Positions 7,758 to 17,332 of a stretch of 64,000 nt of DNA are shown piece after piece. The translations under genes and the position numbers were made by a program. The notes under the pieces are model-generated. The model had not been told where the DNA came from. It saw only the letters and a list, made by a program, of their open reading frames with translations, and made no database searches. How positions within the stretch are numbered: position 1 is the stretch's first letter; every line of letters begins with the position of its first letter. Where the stretch lies: the NCBI GenBank assembly GCA_047601665.1, contig JASGIT010000001.1:1984001-2048000 (forward strand). Direction: 5' to 3'. Source of the DNA: JASGIT01 sp047601665. Its GTDB lineage: Bacteria; Pseudomonadota; Gammaproteobacteria; Burkholderiales; Burkholderiaceae_C.

Positions 7758-9466
7758 CCCAGCAGCTGTCGCGCAACGGCTTCGCCCACGCGGATGCCGT
7801 CCACCCCCGCAGACAGGATACCGCCCGCGTAGCCCGCGCCTTCGCCTGCCGGGTACAGGCCGGGTGTGTTCAGGCTTTGCAGGCTCTCGGCGTCGCGGCC
7901 TATGCGCAGGGGGGACGAGGTGCGCGTTTCCACGCCCGTCATCACCGCGTCGGGCATGTCGTAGCCTTTGATCTTCCGGGCGAAGGCGGGCAGGGCCTCG
8001 CGCATGGCCTCGGTGGCCCAGGCGGGCAGGGCGGCGTGCAGGTCGATGAGCTTCACGCCGGGCTTGTACGAGGGTTGCACGCTGCCGAATTCACGCGACG
8101 CGCGGCGGGCCAGGAAGTCGCCCACCAACTGCCCCGGCGCGTTGTAGTCGCTGCCGCCGAGCACGTAGGCGTGCGACTCCAGCTGGCGCTGCAGCACGAT
8201 GCCGGCCAGCGGGTGATGTTCGCCCTCGCGCAGCGTTTCCGCGCCGTGGGTCGCGCCCAGGGCGGCCTCGAACGCGGCGGGGTCGCGCGGGTAGTCGGCG
8301 GGGTCTATGCCCACCACCATGCCCGCGTTGGCGTTGCGCTCGGCGCGTGAATACTGGCTCATGCCGTTGGTCACCACGCGGCCCGGCTCGCTGGTGGCGG
8401 CCACCACGGTGCCGCCGGGGCACATGCAGAAGCTGTAGACGGTGCGGCCATTCTTCGCGTGGTGCACCAGCTTGTAGTCCGCCGCGCCCAGCAGCGGGTG
8501 GCCCGCGTGGCGGCCCCAGCGGGCGCGGTCGATCACGCTTTGCGGGTGCTCGATGCGCACGCCGATGGAGAAGGGCTTGGCCTCCATCTGCACGCCGCGC
8601 CGGTGCAGCATGGCGAAGGTGTCGCGCGCGCTGTGGCCCAGGGCCATTACCACGTGCGATGCGGCCAGTTCGTGCTCCTGGCCCGTGGCCTGGTCGAGCA
8701 CGCGCAGGCCGCGCAGGCGGCCGTTTTCCATCAGCACATCCGTCACGCGCTGCGAAAAGCGCACCTCGCCGCCCAGGGCGATGATCTGCTCGCGCAGCGT
8801 CTCCACCACCTTCACGAGCTTGAAGGTGCCGATGTGCGGGTGCGCGGCGTAGAGGATCTCGGGCGGCGCGCCGGCCTGCACGAATTCCTCGATCACCTTG
8901 CGGCCCAGGTGGCGCGGGTCCTTGATCTGGCTGTAGAGCTTGCCGTCCGAGAACGTGCCCGCGCCGCCTTCGCCGAACTGCACGTTGGACTCGGGCGTGA
9001 GTTCGCGCCGGCGCCACAGGCCCCAGGTGTCCTGCGTGCGCTCGCGCACCGGCTTGCCGCGCTCCAGCACGATGGGGCGGAACCCCATTTGCGCCAGCAC
9101 CAGCGCCGCGAAGATGCCGCAGGGGCCGAAGCCCACGACCACGGGGCGTTCCTGCAGCGTGGCCGGAGCATGGCCCACCGGCTTCCAGGCCATGTCGGGC
9201 GTGGGGTGGATGTGCGGGTGGCCCGCGTGGCGCGCGAGCAGGGCGGCTTCGCCGTCCACCGCCACGTCCACGATGTAGACCGCCTGCAAGTCGGCCTTGC
9301 GCGCGTCGAAGCTGCGCTTGTAGACCGTGAGTTCGCGCACCGCCTCCACGCCCAGCGCCTGGGCGGCCAGCGCGCGCAGCGCATCCAGCGGGTGGAATTC
9401 GGTGTGGTTGTCGGGGTGGTAGGCCACCGCGGACAGCGGCAGCTTGAGTTCGGAGAGTCGGATCAT
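7754..9466 (-). CDS. Uncharacterised FAD-dependent dehydrogenase (COG2509 type)
   Basis: A 570-aa flavoprotein. An N-terminal RNA-binding-like region (about 1-95, with ELTVYKRSFDARK) precedes the FAD fold: VVVGFGPCGIFAALVLAQMG (GxGxxG, about residue 108) with ERG as the ribose-binding acid. Other family marks are NVQFGEGGAGTFSDGKLYS, MALGHSARDTF, FCMCPGGTVV and the C-terminal GLYPAGEGAGYAGGILSAGVDGIRVGEA. Homologues are widespread but the reaction is unknown to me. It is monocistronic on the minus strand and convergent with the lipoprotein gene. Confidence 0.88.
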   Translation of the reverse strand: MIRLSELKLPLSAVAYHPDNHTEFHPLDALRALAAQALGVEAVRELTVYKRSFDARKADLQAVYIVDVAVDGEAALLARHAGHPHIHPTPDMAWKPVGHAPATLQERPVVVGFGPCGIFAALVLAQMGFRPIVLERGKPVRERTQDTWGLWRRRELTPESNVQFGEGGAGTFSDGKLYSQIKDPRHLGRKVIEEFVQAGAPPEILYAAHPHIGTFKLVKVVETLREQIIALGGEVRFSQRVTDVLMENGRLRGLRVLDQATGQEHELAASHVVMALGHSARDTFAMLHRRGVQMEAKPFSIGVRIEHPQSVIDRARWGRHAGHPLLGAADYKLVHHAKNGRTVYSFCMCPGGTVVAATSEPGRVVTNGMSQYSRAERNANAGMVVGIDPADYPRDPAAFEAALGATHGAETLREGEHHPLAGIVLQRQLESHAYVLGGSDYNAPGQLVGDFLARRASREFGSVQPSYKPGVKLIDLHAALPAWATEAMREALPAFARKIKGYDMPDAVMTGVETRTSSPLRIGRDAESLQSLNTPGLYPAGEGAGYAGGILSAGVDGIRVGEAVARQLLG

Positions 9467-9492
9467 GGCTTGTGTCGATCAAGCAGGTTAAG

Positions 9493-9550
9493 GGTCAAAT
9501 AGGCCGCCATCGCAGAGTGGACAAGCGCTGGCAGCTATTCAATGGATAGC
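9493..9550. repeat. Dispersed palindromic repeat, copy 3
   Basis: GTCAAATAGGCCGCCATCGC then GACAAGCGCTGGCAGCTATT. The left arm is degraded and the right arm is intact. It contains the stop codon and last codons of the J-domain gene. Confidence 0.75.
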
Positions 9551-10564
9551 ATTGTCGCGCAGCGCGGCCCGCTGGGCGCGCAGCCAGGGCAAGAGGGCTT
9601 CGGGGTCGTCGCGCAGGGTGCGCAGCTCCTGGCGCAGGTATGGGGTGGCGGCCTTGAGGTCCCGGATGTGCGCGCGCAGGCCGGCCATGAGCTGGGCCGG
9701 CTTGGGGCTGCCGTGCGGGTCCAGCCCGAATTCGTCGCGGAACGCGGCCTCGGCGCCGTCGATCTCGCGCTGCAGCTCCAGGCGCTGCCCGGCCAGCACC
9801 TGGGTGTAGTGGCCCAGGCGTTCTTCGCCCAGGTCCGCTAGGCGCGCGGGGTCGATCTGCTCGGCTTCGAGCTGCAGTTGCAGCAGGTCCAGCAGATTGC
9901 TGGCCGCGTAGGCCTGGTTGGCGCGCTGCATCAGCGCCGTCTTGCGCGCGCGCTCGGCGGGGTCGCTTGCGCGGTCGGGGTGCAGGGCGCTGGCGAGCTT
10001 GCGGTAGATGTCGCGCACCGGCGGGCTGGCGTGCAGGGACTGGGCGCGCGCGCTGGATTTTTTGGCGCGGCGCGCGGCCTGGCGGTCGGCGCGGGCCTGT
10101 TCGGCCTGGGCCTGCCGGGCGCGCAACTGCTCTTCCACGCGGCGTGCGATGGCTTCGGGCGAGTCGTCGTCCGCGCCGGCCAGGTCGGGCTCCGCGGCAT
10201 AGCGCTGGTGCAACGCGGCCATGGCCGCGCGCGTGGCCTCGTCGCGTGCGCTGCTGGCCAGGCTGTCCGCCAGGTCGGCGATGACCGCGCCCAGCGTGGC
10301 GCGGTCGGCCCTGGAGAGTTTGCGCGGCGAGGCCTCCTCGTCCAGCCACTGCGCCAGCTCGCGCAGCAGCGCGTGGTGCGTGGCCAGCAGCGGCGCGTAT
10401 TCGGCCGCGTAGCGCGCGCGGTAGGCGGCTGCGGCCTCGTCCCAGGCCGCGAGCCGCTCGCGCAGCCGGGCGATGTGCTGCACCTGGGTGTTGAACTGCT
10501 GCTGCCACGGGCTGAGCGGCGCGGCGGGGGCCGCGGCGCCGATGTGGACGGGGTGCTGCGTCAT
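9539..10564 (-). CDS. J-domain (DnaJ-like) protein
   Basis: A 341-aa cytosolic protein. A long charged helical N-terminal region (about 25-170, rich in Ala/Arg/Glu, probably coiled coil) leads to a J-like segment RDIYRKLASALHPDRASDPAERARKTALMQRANQAYAA, with the HPD motif that stimulates DnaK ATPase. Classical DnaJ zinc-finger and C-terminal substrate domains are absent, so it is a specialised J-protein. It overlaps the EamA gene by 4 bp and lies third in the cysK operon. Its last residues (DNAIH) and stop are encoded by dispersed repeat copy 3. Confidence 0.82.
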   Translation of the reverse strand: MTQHPVHIGAAAPAAPLSPWQQQFNTQVQHIARLRERLAAWDEAAAAYRARYAAEYAPLLATHHALLRELAQWLDEEASPRKLSRADRATLGAVIADLADSLASSARDEATRAAMAALHQRYAAEPDLAGADDDSPEAIARRVEEQLRARQAQAEQARADRQAARRAKKSSARAQSLHASPPVRDIYRKLASALHPDRASDPAERARKTALMQRANQAYAASNLLDLLQLQLEAEQIDPARLADLGEERLGHYTQVLAGQRLELQREIDGAEAAFRDEFGLDPHGSPKPAQLMAGLRAHIRDLKAATPYLRQELRTLRDDPEALLPWLRAQRAALRDNAIH

Positions 10565-11466
10565 GGCGCGCATCCCGGGGCGCGCGCCAGCGGCCTGCGC
10601 CACAGCTCGCCCACCATCACCCCGCCCACCGTGAGCAGCCCGCCCACCAGGTGGTGCGCGGACAGGTCTTCGCGCAGCAGCATGGCGGCGATCAGCGCCG
10701 TGAACAGCGCGATCAGGTTGAAGAACATGCTCGACCGCCCCGGCCCCAGCAGGGTGACGGCGCGCATCCACAGCCAGGGCGCGCACACCGAGGCGAGCAG
10801 GCCCGCGTACAGCACCAGCGGCAGGTTGGCGGCGTTCAGCCCGGTGCGCGGCGACAGCAGGGCCAGCGGCAGCATGGCCAGCGTGGCGACCACGATCTGC
10901 GCGTACATATGCTGCAGCGGCGGCAGCCCGCCCGGCCCCCAGCGCTTGAGCAGCACGCCGTACAGCGCGTAGGCCACGCAGGCCAGCAGCGTCAGGGCGT
11001 CGCCGCCGTTCACGCCGTGGTCCAGCAGGCTGGCCGGGTGCCCGCCCGTCACCACGAACACCACGCCGGTGATGGACAGCGCCGCGCCCGCCAGCGCGCC
11101 CGCCGTGGCGGGCTGGTCCAGCAGCACGATGGCCAGCGCCACGGTGATCAGCGGGTTGAGCGCGCCGATGATGCCCATGTGCGTGGCCGTGGTCTGGTAC
11201 GCCGCGTAGTAGGTGAGGCACTGGTACACCACCATGCCCAGCAGCCCCAGCACGGCGATGCGCCCGGCCTGCGCGCGCACCGCCGCGCCTTTGCGCAGCA
11301 GGGGCCGCAGCGCGAAGGGCGTGAGCAGCAGGCAGGCCAGCAGCCAGCGGTACAGGCCGATCTCGGCGGGAGCGATCGCGCCCGCCGCCATCTTGCTGAC
11401 CACCGTGTTGCCCGCCCAGATGAGGATGGCGGTCAGCGGGTAAAGGTAGTGGCGGGCAGGGGTCAT
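10561..11466 (-). CDS. EamA/DMT-family transporter
   Basis: A 301-aa inner-membrane protein with about ten hydrophobic helices arranged as two EamA repeats, opening LYPLTAILIWAGNTVVSKMAAG. Members export amino acids and metabolites. It lies immediately after cysK: the cysK stop and this ATG are adjacent. A cysteine or O-acetylserine-related efflux role would fit that context, but this is inference only. Its stop overlaps the start of the J-domain gene. Confidence 0.9.
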   Translation of the reverse strand: MTPARHYLYPLTAILIWAGNTVVSKMAAGAIAPAEIGLYRWLLACLLLTPFALRPLLRKGAAVRAQAGRIAVLGLLGMVVYQCLTYYAAYQTTATHMGIIGALNPLITVALAIVLLDQPATAGALAGAALSITGVVFVVTGGHPASLLDHGVNGGDALTLLACVAYALYGVLLKRWGPGGLPPLQHMYAQIVVATLAMLPLALLSPRTGLNAANLPLVLYAGLLASVCAPWLWMRAVTLLGPGRSSMFFNLIALFTALIAAMLLREDLSAHHLVGGLLTVGGVMVGELWRRPLARAPGCAP

Positions 11467-12384
11467 TCAGGCGGGCAAAAAGCCTTCCACCGACAAGTAG
11501 CGCTCGCCCGTGTCGTAGTTGAAGCCCAGCACGCGCGCGCCCGCGGGCAGGTCGGGCAGCTTCTGGCTGATGGCGGCCAGCGTGGCGCCGGACGAGATGC
11601 CCACCAGCAGCCCCTCTTCGCGCGCGGCGCGGCGCGCCCATTCGCGCGCGGGCTCGGCGTCCACCTGGATCACGCCGTCGAGCAGCGTGGTGTCCAGGTT
11701 CTTGGGGATGAAGCCCGCGCCCAGGCCCTGGAGGGGGTGGGGCGCGGGGCTGCCGCCCGAGATCACGGGCGAGAGCGAGGGCTCCACCGCGAACACCTTG
11801 AGATTCGGGAATTGGGGCTTGAGCACGCGCGCCACGCCCGTGAGGTGCCCGCCCGTGCCCACGCCGGTGATGAGCGCGTCGATGCCGTCGGGAAAGTCGG
11901 CCAGGATTTCCTGCGCCGTGGTGCGCGCGTGGATGTCCACGTTGGCCGGGTTCTCGAACTGCTGCGGAATCCACGCGCCGGGCGTTTGCTGGCGCAGCTC
12001 CTCGGCGCGGGCAATGGCGCCCTTCATGCCCTTTTCGCGCGGCGTCAGGTCGAACTGCGCGCCGTAGGCCAGCATCAGGCGGCGGCGCTCGATGCTCATG
12101 CTGTCGGGCATCACCAGGATGAGCTTATAGCCCTTGACGGCCGCCACCAGCGCCAGGCCGATGCCGGTGTTGCCCGAAGTCGGCTCGATGATGGTGCCGC
12201 CGGGCTTGAGAGCGCCGCTCTGCTCGGCGTCTTCTACCATCGCCAGCGCGATGCGGTCCTTGATCGAGCCGCCGGGGTTGCTGCGCTCGGACTTGATCCA
12301 CACGTTCGCGCCCGCGCCGAACAGGCGGTTGATGCGGATGTGCGGCGTGTTGCCGATGGTTTGCAGGATGTTGTCGACCTTCAT
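11467..12384 (-). CDS. cysK: Cysteine synthase A (O-acetylserine sulfhydrylase)
   Basis: A 305-aa PLP enzyme that makes cysteine from O-acetylserine and sulfide. Motifs: NPGGSIKDRIA with the PLP lysine (about residue 43), PTSGNTGIGLA for the substrate loop, TGVGTGGHLTGVARVLK for the phosphate loop, and SSGATLAA. The start at ATG 12384 gives MKVDNILQTIGNTPHIRINR, the normal CysK/CysM opening. Substrate-loop features favour CysK over CysM but do not exclude CysM. First gene of the cysK-eamA-J-domain unit. Confidence 0.93.
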   Translation of the reverse strand: MKVDNILQTIGNTPHIRINRLFGAGANVWIKSERSNPGGSIKDRIALAMVEDAEQSGALKPGGTIIEPTSGNTGIGLALVAAVKGYKLILVMPDSMSIERRRLMLAYGAQFDLTPREKGMKGAIARAEELRQQTPGAWIPQQFENPANVDIHARTTAQEILADFPDGIDALITGVGTGGHLTGVARVLKPQFPNLKVFAVEPSLSPVISGGSPAPHPLQGLGAGFIPKNLDTTLLDGVIQVDAEPAREWARRAAREEGLLVGISSGATLAAISQKLPDLPAGARVLGFNYDTGERYLSVEGFLPA

Positions 12385-12553
12385 GCGGGCTCCAGTCAGG
12401 GTTGAAACAAGAAACAGCGATTGTGGCGCAGCCGTTCCTGCGCGCGGCCATAACGATATGCGCGGAAGGGATGAGCGGGCCGGGTTGATGTGCGTCAAGC
12501 CTCTGGCGGGCAAGCCAGCGCATCCTTGGCGGCAGGCACCCGGAGAATTCGCC

Positions 12554-12721
12554 ATGACCCTGTTCCAATTCAACATACTGGCCCTTGCCGTTTGCTGCAC
12601 CCTGCTCACGGTCGGCTTCGCGGCACGCGAGCGGCGCGGGGTGCCCGTGGCGCTGATGCTGCTTGGCGTCGTGGGGCTGATGGCCTTGATGGTGTACAAC
12701 ATCCACCGCCTGTCGTACTGA
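12554..12721 (+). CDS. Small two-helix membrane protein, unknown
   Basis: A 55-aa reading frame with ribosome site CGGAG 8 bp before the ATG. Two hydrophobic stretches (residues about 5-22 and 31-48, FNILALAVCCTLLTVGFAA and VALMLLGVVGLMALMVY) are joined by a short basic turn RERRG. It lies between cysK and the RNase P RNA gene. Nothing further can be assigned. Codon use and start context support a real gene. Confidence 0.6.
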   Translation: MTLFQFNILALAVCCTLLTVGFAARERRGVPVALMLLGVVGLMALMVYNIHRLSY

Positions 12722-12747
12722 CCCGGCGCATGGGACAATACGGGCGT

Positions 12748-13081
12748 GAAGCGCGCCAGACCGCCGCTGGGGCAATCTGGGAAACCAGGCCCTGGAGGAA
12801 CGTCCGGACTGCACAGGGCAGCGTAGCAGCTAACGGCTGTCCACCGCGAGGTGAGGATCAGAGCAACAGAGACGAGTCTGGCAGGAGTGCCGCAAGGCAG
12901 ACCAACCAGGGTGAAACGGGCAATCTCTACGCGCAGCAATACCAAGTAGGCACACGTTGACGGGGCCCCCGGAGTGTGCGGGTAGGTAGCACCGAGCCGC
13001 CAGGCGACTGGCGGCCCAGAGTAATGGCGGTCACGCTGCGGGCAACTGCGGCGCACAGAATCCGGCTTATCGGCGCGCTTC
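12748..13081 (+). ncRNA. rnpB: RNase P RNA (class A)
   Basis: About 334 nt. The ends pair (GAAGCGCGCC at 12748 with GGCGCGCTTC ending 13081, helix P1). Conserved core segments are present in order: GGAGGAACGTCCGGACT (CR-I), CAGGGCAG, GAGGTGAGGATCAGAGCAACAGAGA, CCGCAAGGCAGACC, GGGTGAAACGGGCAAT, and ACAGAATCCGGCTTAT near the 3' end (CR-V). It is the catalytic subunit that matures tRNA 5' ends. End points are accurate to a few bases. No strong terminator is visible after it. Confidence 0.96.
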
Positions 13082-13211
13082 ACACTTTCTCCATGGCTGG
13101 CGCATGGCCTCAAGAACGGCGGCTCCTTGCCGATAGCAAGGGGGAGGGCTGCACTTCCTACCCACAACATCGCGGCGACTCTGGTTTTTCCCTTCTGCCA
13201 GGAGCCACTGC

Positions 13212-14705
13212 ATGACAACCATCTCCAGCCTCCCTGCCGGCTCCAGCGCGCTGGCGGCGGCGTTGGCCAGCGCCAAGGCGGCCGCTGCTGCGCGGCAGCC
13301 AGCGGCGGATGCGCCCGCCGGCAGCGATCTGGCGCCTTCCTCGCCCACCCTCACGATCACCACGGTGCCGCAACAGTCCGTGGTCTACCGCTTTCCCGCC
13401 CCCGTGCGGGCCTGGGCCCAGCCGCCGCAGGACGGCATCAGCGCCTTGATGGCGCGCAACTTCGGCGCGTCGGGCGTGGGCAAAGACCTGGCCAAGCAGT
13501 GGAGCGGCCTGGGCGGCGCACTGCTGTCACAAGTGGCGCAGGGCGCGGCCGCCGGTCCGTTCACCTACCAGCAGACCTTGCTGGCGAATGCGGACACCAC
13601 GCAGCCCGTGGACGCGCAGCTGCGCAGCGTGCAATTCGGCGCAACCACGGTCGCCTTGCAGGTCAAGACCCGCTCCGGCCAGACGGTGAGCCTGCACATC
13701 GACGTGAACAACAAGGTCGGCGCGGACGGCAGCATGGGAACGCAGGGCATTCGCGTGACCGTGAGCAGCACGGGCGCCCTGAGCGACACCGAGCGCAAAG
13801 CGCTGGCCGATCTGGCCAGCGGGCTGGACGAGGCGCTGAACGGCCTGGGGCAAGACCCGCCGCAACTGGCGCTGCAAGGCTTGCTGGGGGCGGGCGTGGG
13901 CGCGAGCGGCGGCGTGTTCACCCGCCTGAGCCTGGACATCCAGGGCGCGGCTGCGTTCAAATCCTTCGCGCTGAACCTGGACGCGCACGCCAAAACCTTG
14001 GCGCTCGATACCGCCACCAGCAAGGTCAACCTGAAGCTGGACGCCGATTCGCCGCTGCAATCCGCCAACGCGCAGCAGCGCCAGGCCGCCATCGCCCAGT
14101 ACCTGCAGCAGATCGACGCCGCCGCCCAGCGCAGCCACGCGGACGCCAGCCTGGTGGCCCTGTTCAAGGACGGCTTTGCGCAAATGCAGGGCATCACCCC
14201 GTCAGACAGCGCCGCTGCCGAGCGCCTGCTGGGCTCCCGCTCGCTGGCGGACAAGGTACTGCCCCGCCTCAGCGGCCTGGCCGACTTCGAGGCCAGCTTC
14301 AGCAACGACTTCAAGAAATTCAACCAAGCGGGGCAAGTGACCGAAGCGGGCCACGTCGACTACCAGATCAGCCAGCACACCACCTGCAAGACCGCCCCCG
14401 ACAAGGGCGACGCCTCCATCACGCAAAAGCAGAACGAGAGCCTGAAGGGGCACTACCTGAAGGCCCTGTACGGCGGCGAACTCAAGCCCGACGAAGGCAA
14501 TTACGAGAAATTCGTCTTCAACGACAGCACCAGTACCACCACCCAGATCGAGGCCCGCAACGGGCAACTGGTCAGCGCCCTGCAGACGGTGGAGAAAAGC
14601 CGGTCGATGCTGTACGAGCGGCTGGAAAAGCACCGCGTGGTGGAGCGGCGGGAGACGCCGGAACGCCAGAGCTTTGCCAGGAGCTTGCTTTCGGACTCTA
14701 TGTAG
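13212..14705 (+). CDS. Hypothetical protein (497 aa), unrecognised
   Basis: ATG 13212 follows a good AGGAG site. There is no signal peptide or membrane segment. The first ~45 residues are low-complexity Ala/Ser/Pro. The middle (about 140-270) has alternating beta-like segments (VQFGATTVALQVKTRSGQTVSLHIDVNN; RLSLDIQGAAAFKSFALNLD), and the last 200 residues are mostly helical with Lys/Glu-rich ends. FKSFALNLDAHAKTLALD hints at a flagellar/hook-type or secreted protein, but I do not recognise a family. It stands alone between rnpB and the ahcY leader. Confidence 0.75.
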   Translation: MTTISSLPAGSSALAAALASAKAAAAARQPAADAPAGSDLAPSSPTLTITTVPQQSVVYRFPAPVRAWAQPPQDGISALMARNFGASGVGKDLAKQWSGLGGALLSQVAQGAAAGPFTYQQTLLANADTTQPVDAQLRSVQFGATTVALQVKTRSGQTVSLHIDVNNKVGADGSMGTQGIRVTVSSTGALSDTERKALADLASGLDEALNGLGQDPPQLALQGLLGAGVGASGGVFTRLSLDIQGAAAFKSFALNLDAHAKTLALDTATSKVNLKLDADSPLQSANAQQRQAAIAQYLQQIDAAAQRSHADASLVALFKDGFAQMQGITPSDSAAAERLLGSRSLADKVLPRLSGLADFEASFSNDFKKFNQAGQVTEAGHVDYQISQHTTCKTAPDKGDASITQKQNESLKGHYLKALYGGELKPDEGNYEKFVFNDSTSTTTQIEARNGQLVSALQTVEKSRSMLYERLEKHRVVERRETPERQSFARSLLSDSM

Positions 14706-14718
14706 AATCGAAGGCTTT

Positions 14719-14790
14719 CCGAGGAGCGTTGCAGCGCCCCCAGCACAGCGGGGCGCGAGGCTCGGAACCTTCATTCGCAACGACGCTCAC
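14719..14790 (+). promoter_or_regulatory. S-adenosylhomocysteine (SAH) riboswitch
   Basis: The conserved SAH-element core is present: CCGAGGAGCGTTGCAGCGCC at the 5' side, AGGCTCGG after a variable GC hairpin, then TTCGCAACGACGCTCACC at the 3' side. GGAGCG pairs with CGCTC, GTTGC with GCAAC, and CCGAG with CTCGG, giving the compact pseudoknotted fold. It lies about 65 bp upstream of ahcY. The family turns on SAH-recycling genes when SAH accumulates. Confidence 0.93.
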
Positions 14791-14839
14791 CCACGCTTGG
14801 CCTGTGCGGTGAGTCCCATCCCCCAAAGCGTGGTTTTTT
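14791..14839 (+). terminator. Riboswitch expression-platform terminator
   Basis: CCACGCTT (14791-14798) pairs with AAGCGTGG (14826-14833), followed by six T. The left arm directly abuts the riboswitch 3' strand (CGCTCACC), so aptamer folding and terminator folding can compete. Confidence 0.7.
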
Positions 14840-14857
14840 CAAACGTTGGAGAAACCC

Positions 14858-16263
<1,406 letters not shown>

Positions 16264-16264
<1 letters not shown>

Positions 16265-16318
16265 AACAGTAGCTGCTAGCGCTTGATGGATAAGCGCTAG
16301 AGGCCAATTTCATTCAAA
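16264..16318. repeat. Dispersed palindromic repeat, copy 4 (between ahcY and tlyA)
   Basis: AACAGTAGCTGCTAGCGCTT ... GGATAAGCGCTAGAGGCCAATTT: both arms intact (TAGCGCTT / AAGCGCTA). It starts at the ahcY stop codon and forms a hairpin inside the presumed operon mRNA. No T-run follows. Confidence 0.9.
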
Positions 16319-16321
16319 ACT

Positions 16322-17332
16322 ATGCGCGCAGACGTTTTTCTCGTCGAAGGCGGGCACGCGAGCACGCGCTCGCAGGCCCAGCGCCTGATCGCCGCGGGCG
16401 TGCAGTGGCGGCTCGCGCCCACGCTGCCGTGGAACCCCGTCACCAAGAACGGCGACGACATTCCGGCAGGGGCGCAACTGCAACTGCTCGACGCGGCCGA
16501 GGCCCAGTACATCTCGCGTGGCGGGCTCAAGCTAGAAGGCGCGCTGAACGCCACCGGCCTGTCCGTGGCCGGGCTGCGCTGCCTGGACGTGGGCCAGAGC
16601 ACGGGTGGCTTCACCGACTGCCTGCTGCAGCGCAGCGCGGCGCAGGTCATCGGCGTGGACGTGGGCCACGGCCAGCTCCACGAGCGCCTGCGCGCCGACC
16701 CGCGCGTGGTCTGCGTCGAAGGGCTGAACGCGCGCCACCTCACGCCCGAGGGGCTGGTGCAGGCGTGCGAAGAAGCCCTGTCCGAGCGCGTCGAAGCCGA
16801 GCCCGAGGACAACGACACCCAGCCCACCGCGCCCTACGCCTGGATGCGCAACGGCGGCGTGGTCGATGACGACTACGAAAATGACGAAGGCAGCGACGAC
16901 GCCCGGGAGCAGGACGTGGAAGCCTTCAAGGCCGAGCGCGCCGCCAAGGCCCAGGCGCGCGCCGCCGGCGCCGTGCCCACCGTGCGCCAGCGCCGCGCCG
17001 GGCGCGAGCATGACGACATCACGCCCGTGTTCGACCTCGTCACGGGCGACCTGTCCTTCATCTCGCTCACGCTGGTGCTGCCCGCGCTCGTGCCGCTGCT
17101 CCAGGCGGGCGGCGCGCTGCTCATGCTCGTCAAGCCGCAGTTCGAATTGCAGCCGGGCCAGGTCGGCAAAGGTGGCATCGTGCGCGACGCCCATTTATAC
17201 CCATTGGTAGAGCAACGCATTCGCGCCTGCTGCGACGAAATCGGCTTGCAGGTGCAAGGCTGGTTCGACAGCCCCATCACCGGCGGCGACGGCAACCGCG
17301 AGTTCTTCCTTTACGCCAAGGCAAAGCCATGA
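16322..17332 (+). CDS. tlyA: TlyA-family rRNA 2'-O-methyltransferase / hemolysin-A-like protein, with acidic insertion
   Basis: A 336-aa protein. An N-terminal S4 RNA-binding domain (RADVFLVEGGHASTRSQAQRLI, 1-65) precedes a FtsJ-like SAM fold: YISRGGLKLEGAL, LDVGQSTGGFTDCLLQRGA-type loop (about 95-110) and VDVGHGQL. TlyA proteins methylate ribosomal RNA riboses. After residue about 154 comes an ~80-residue acidic, low-complexity insert (EPEDNDTQP ... DDDYENDEGSDD ... QRRAGREHDD), after which the fold resumes at FDLVTGDLSFISLTLVLP (237). Normal TlyA is 240-270 aa. Its product SAH is the substrate of the preceding gene. It overlaps metF by 4 bp. Confidence 0.85.
   Translation: MRADVFLVEGGHASTRSQAQRLIAAGVQWRLAPTLPWNPVTKNGDDIPAGAQLQLLDAAEAQYISRGGLKLEGALNATGLSVAGLRCLDVGQSTGGFTDCLLQRSAAQVIGVDVGHGQLHERLRADPRVVCVEGLNARHLTPEGLVQACEEALSERVEAEPEDNDTQPTAPYAWMRNGGVVDDDYENDEGSDDAREQDVEAFKAERAAKAQARAAGAVPTVRQRRAGREHDDITPVFDLVTGDLSFISLTLVLPALVPLLQAGGALLMLVKPQFELQPGQVGKGGIVRDAHLYPLVEQRIRACCDEIGLQVQGWFDSPITGGDGNREFFLYAKAKP

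Noticed and set aside
13082..13211. A terminator or second small RNA after rnpB
   Set aside because: Only weak pairings (for example around CCTTGCCGATAGCAAGG) without a T-run; nothing could be supported.
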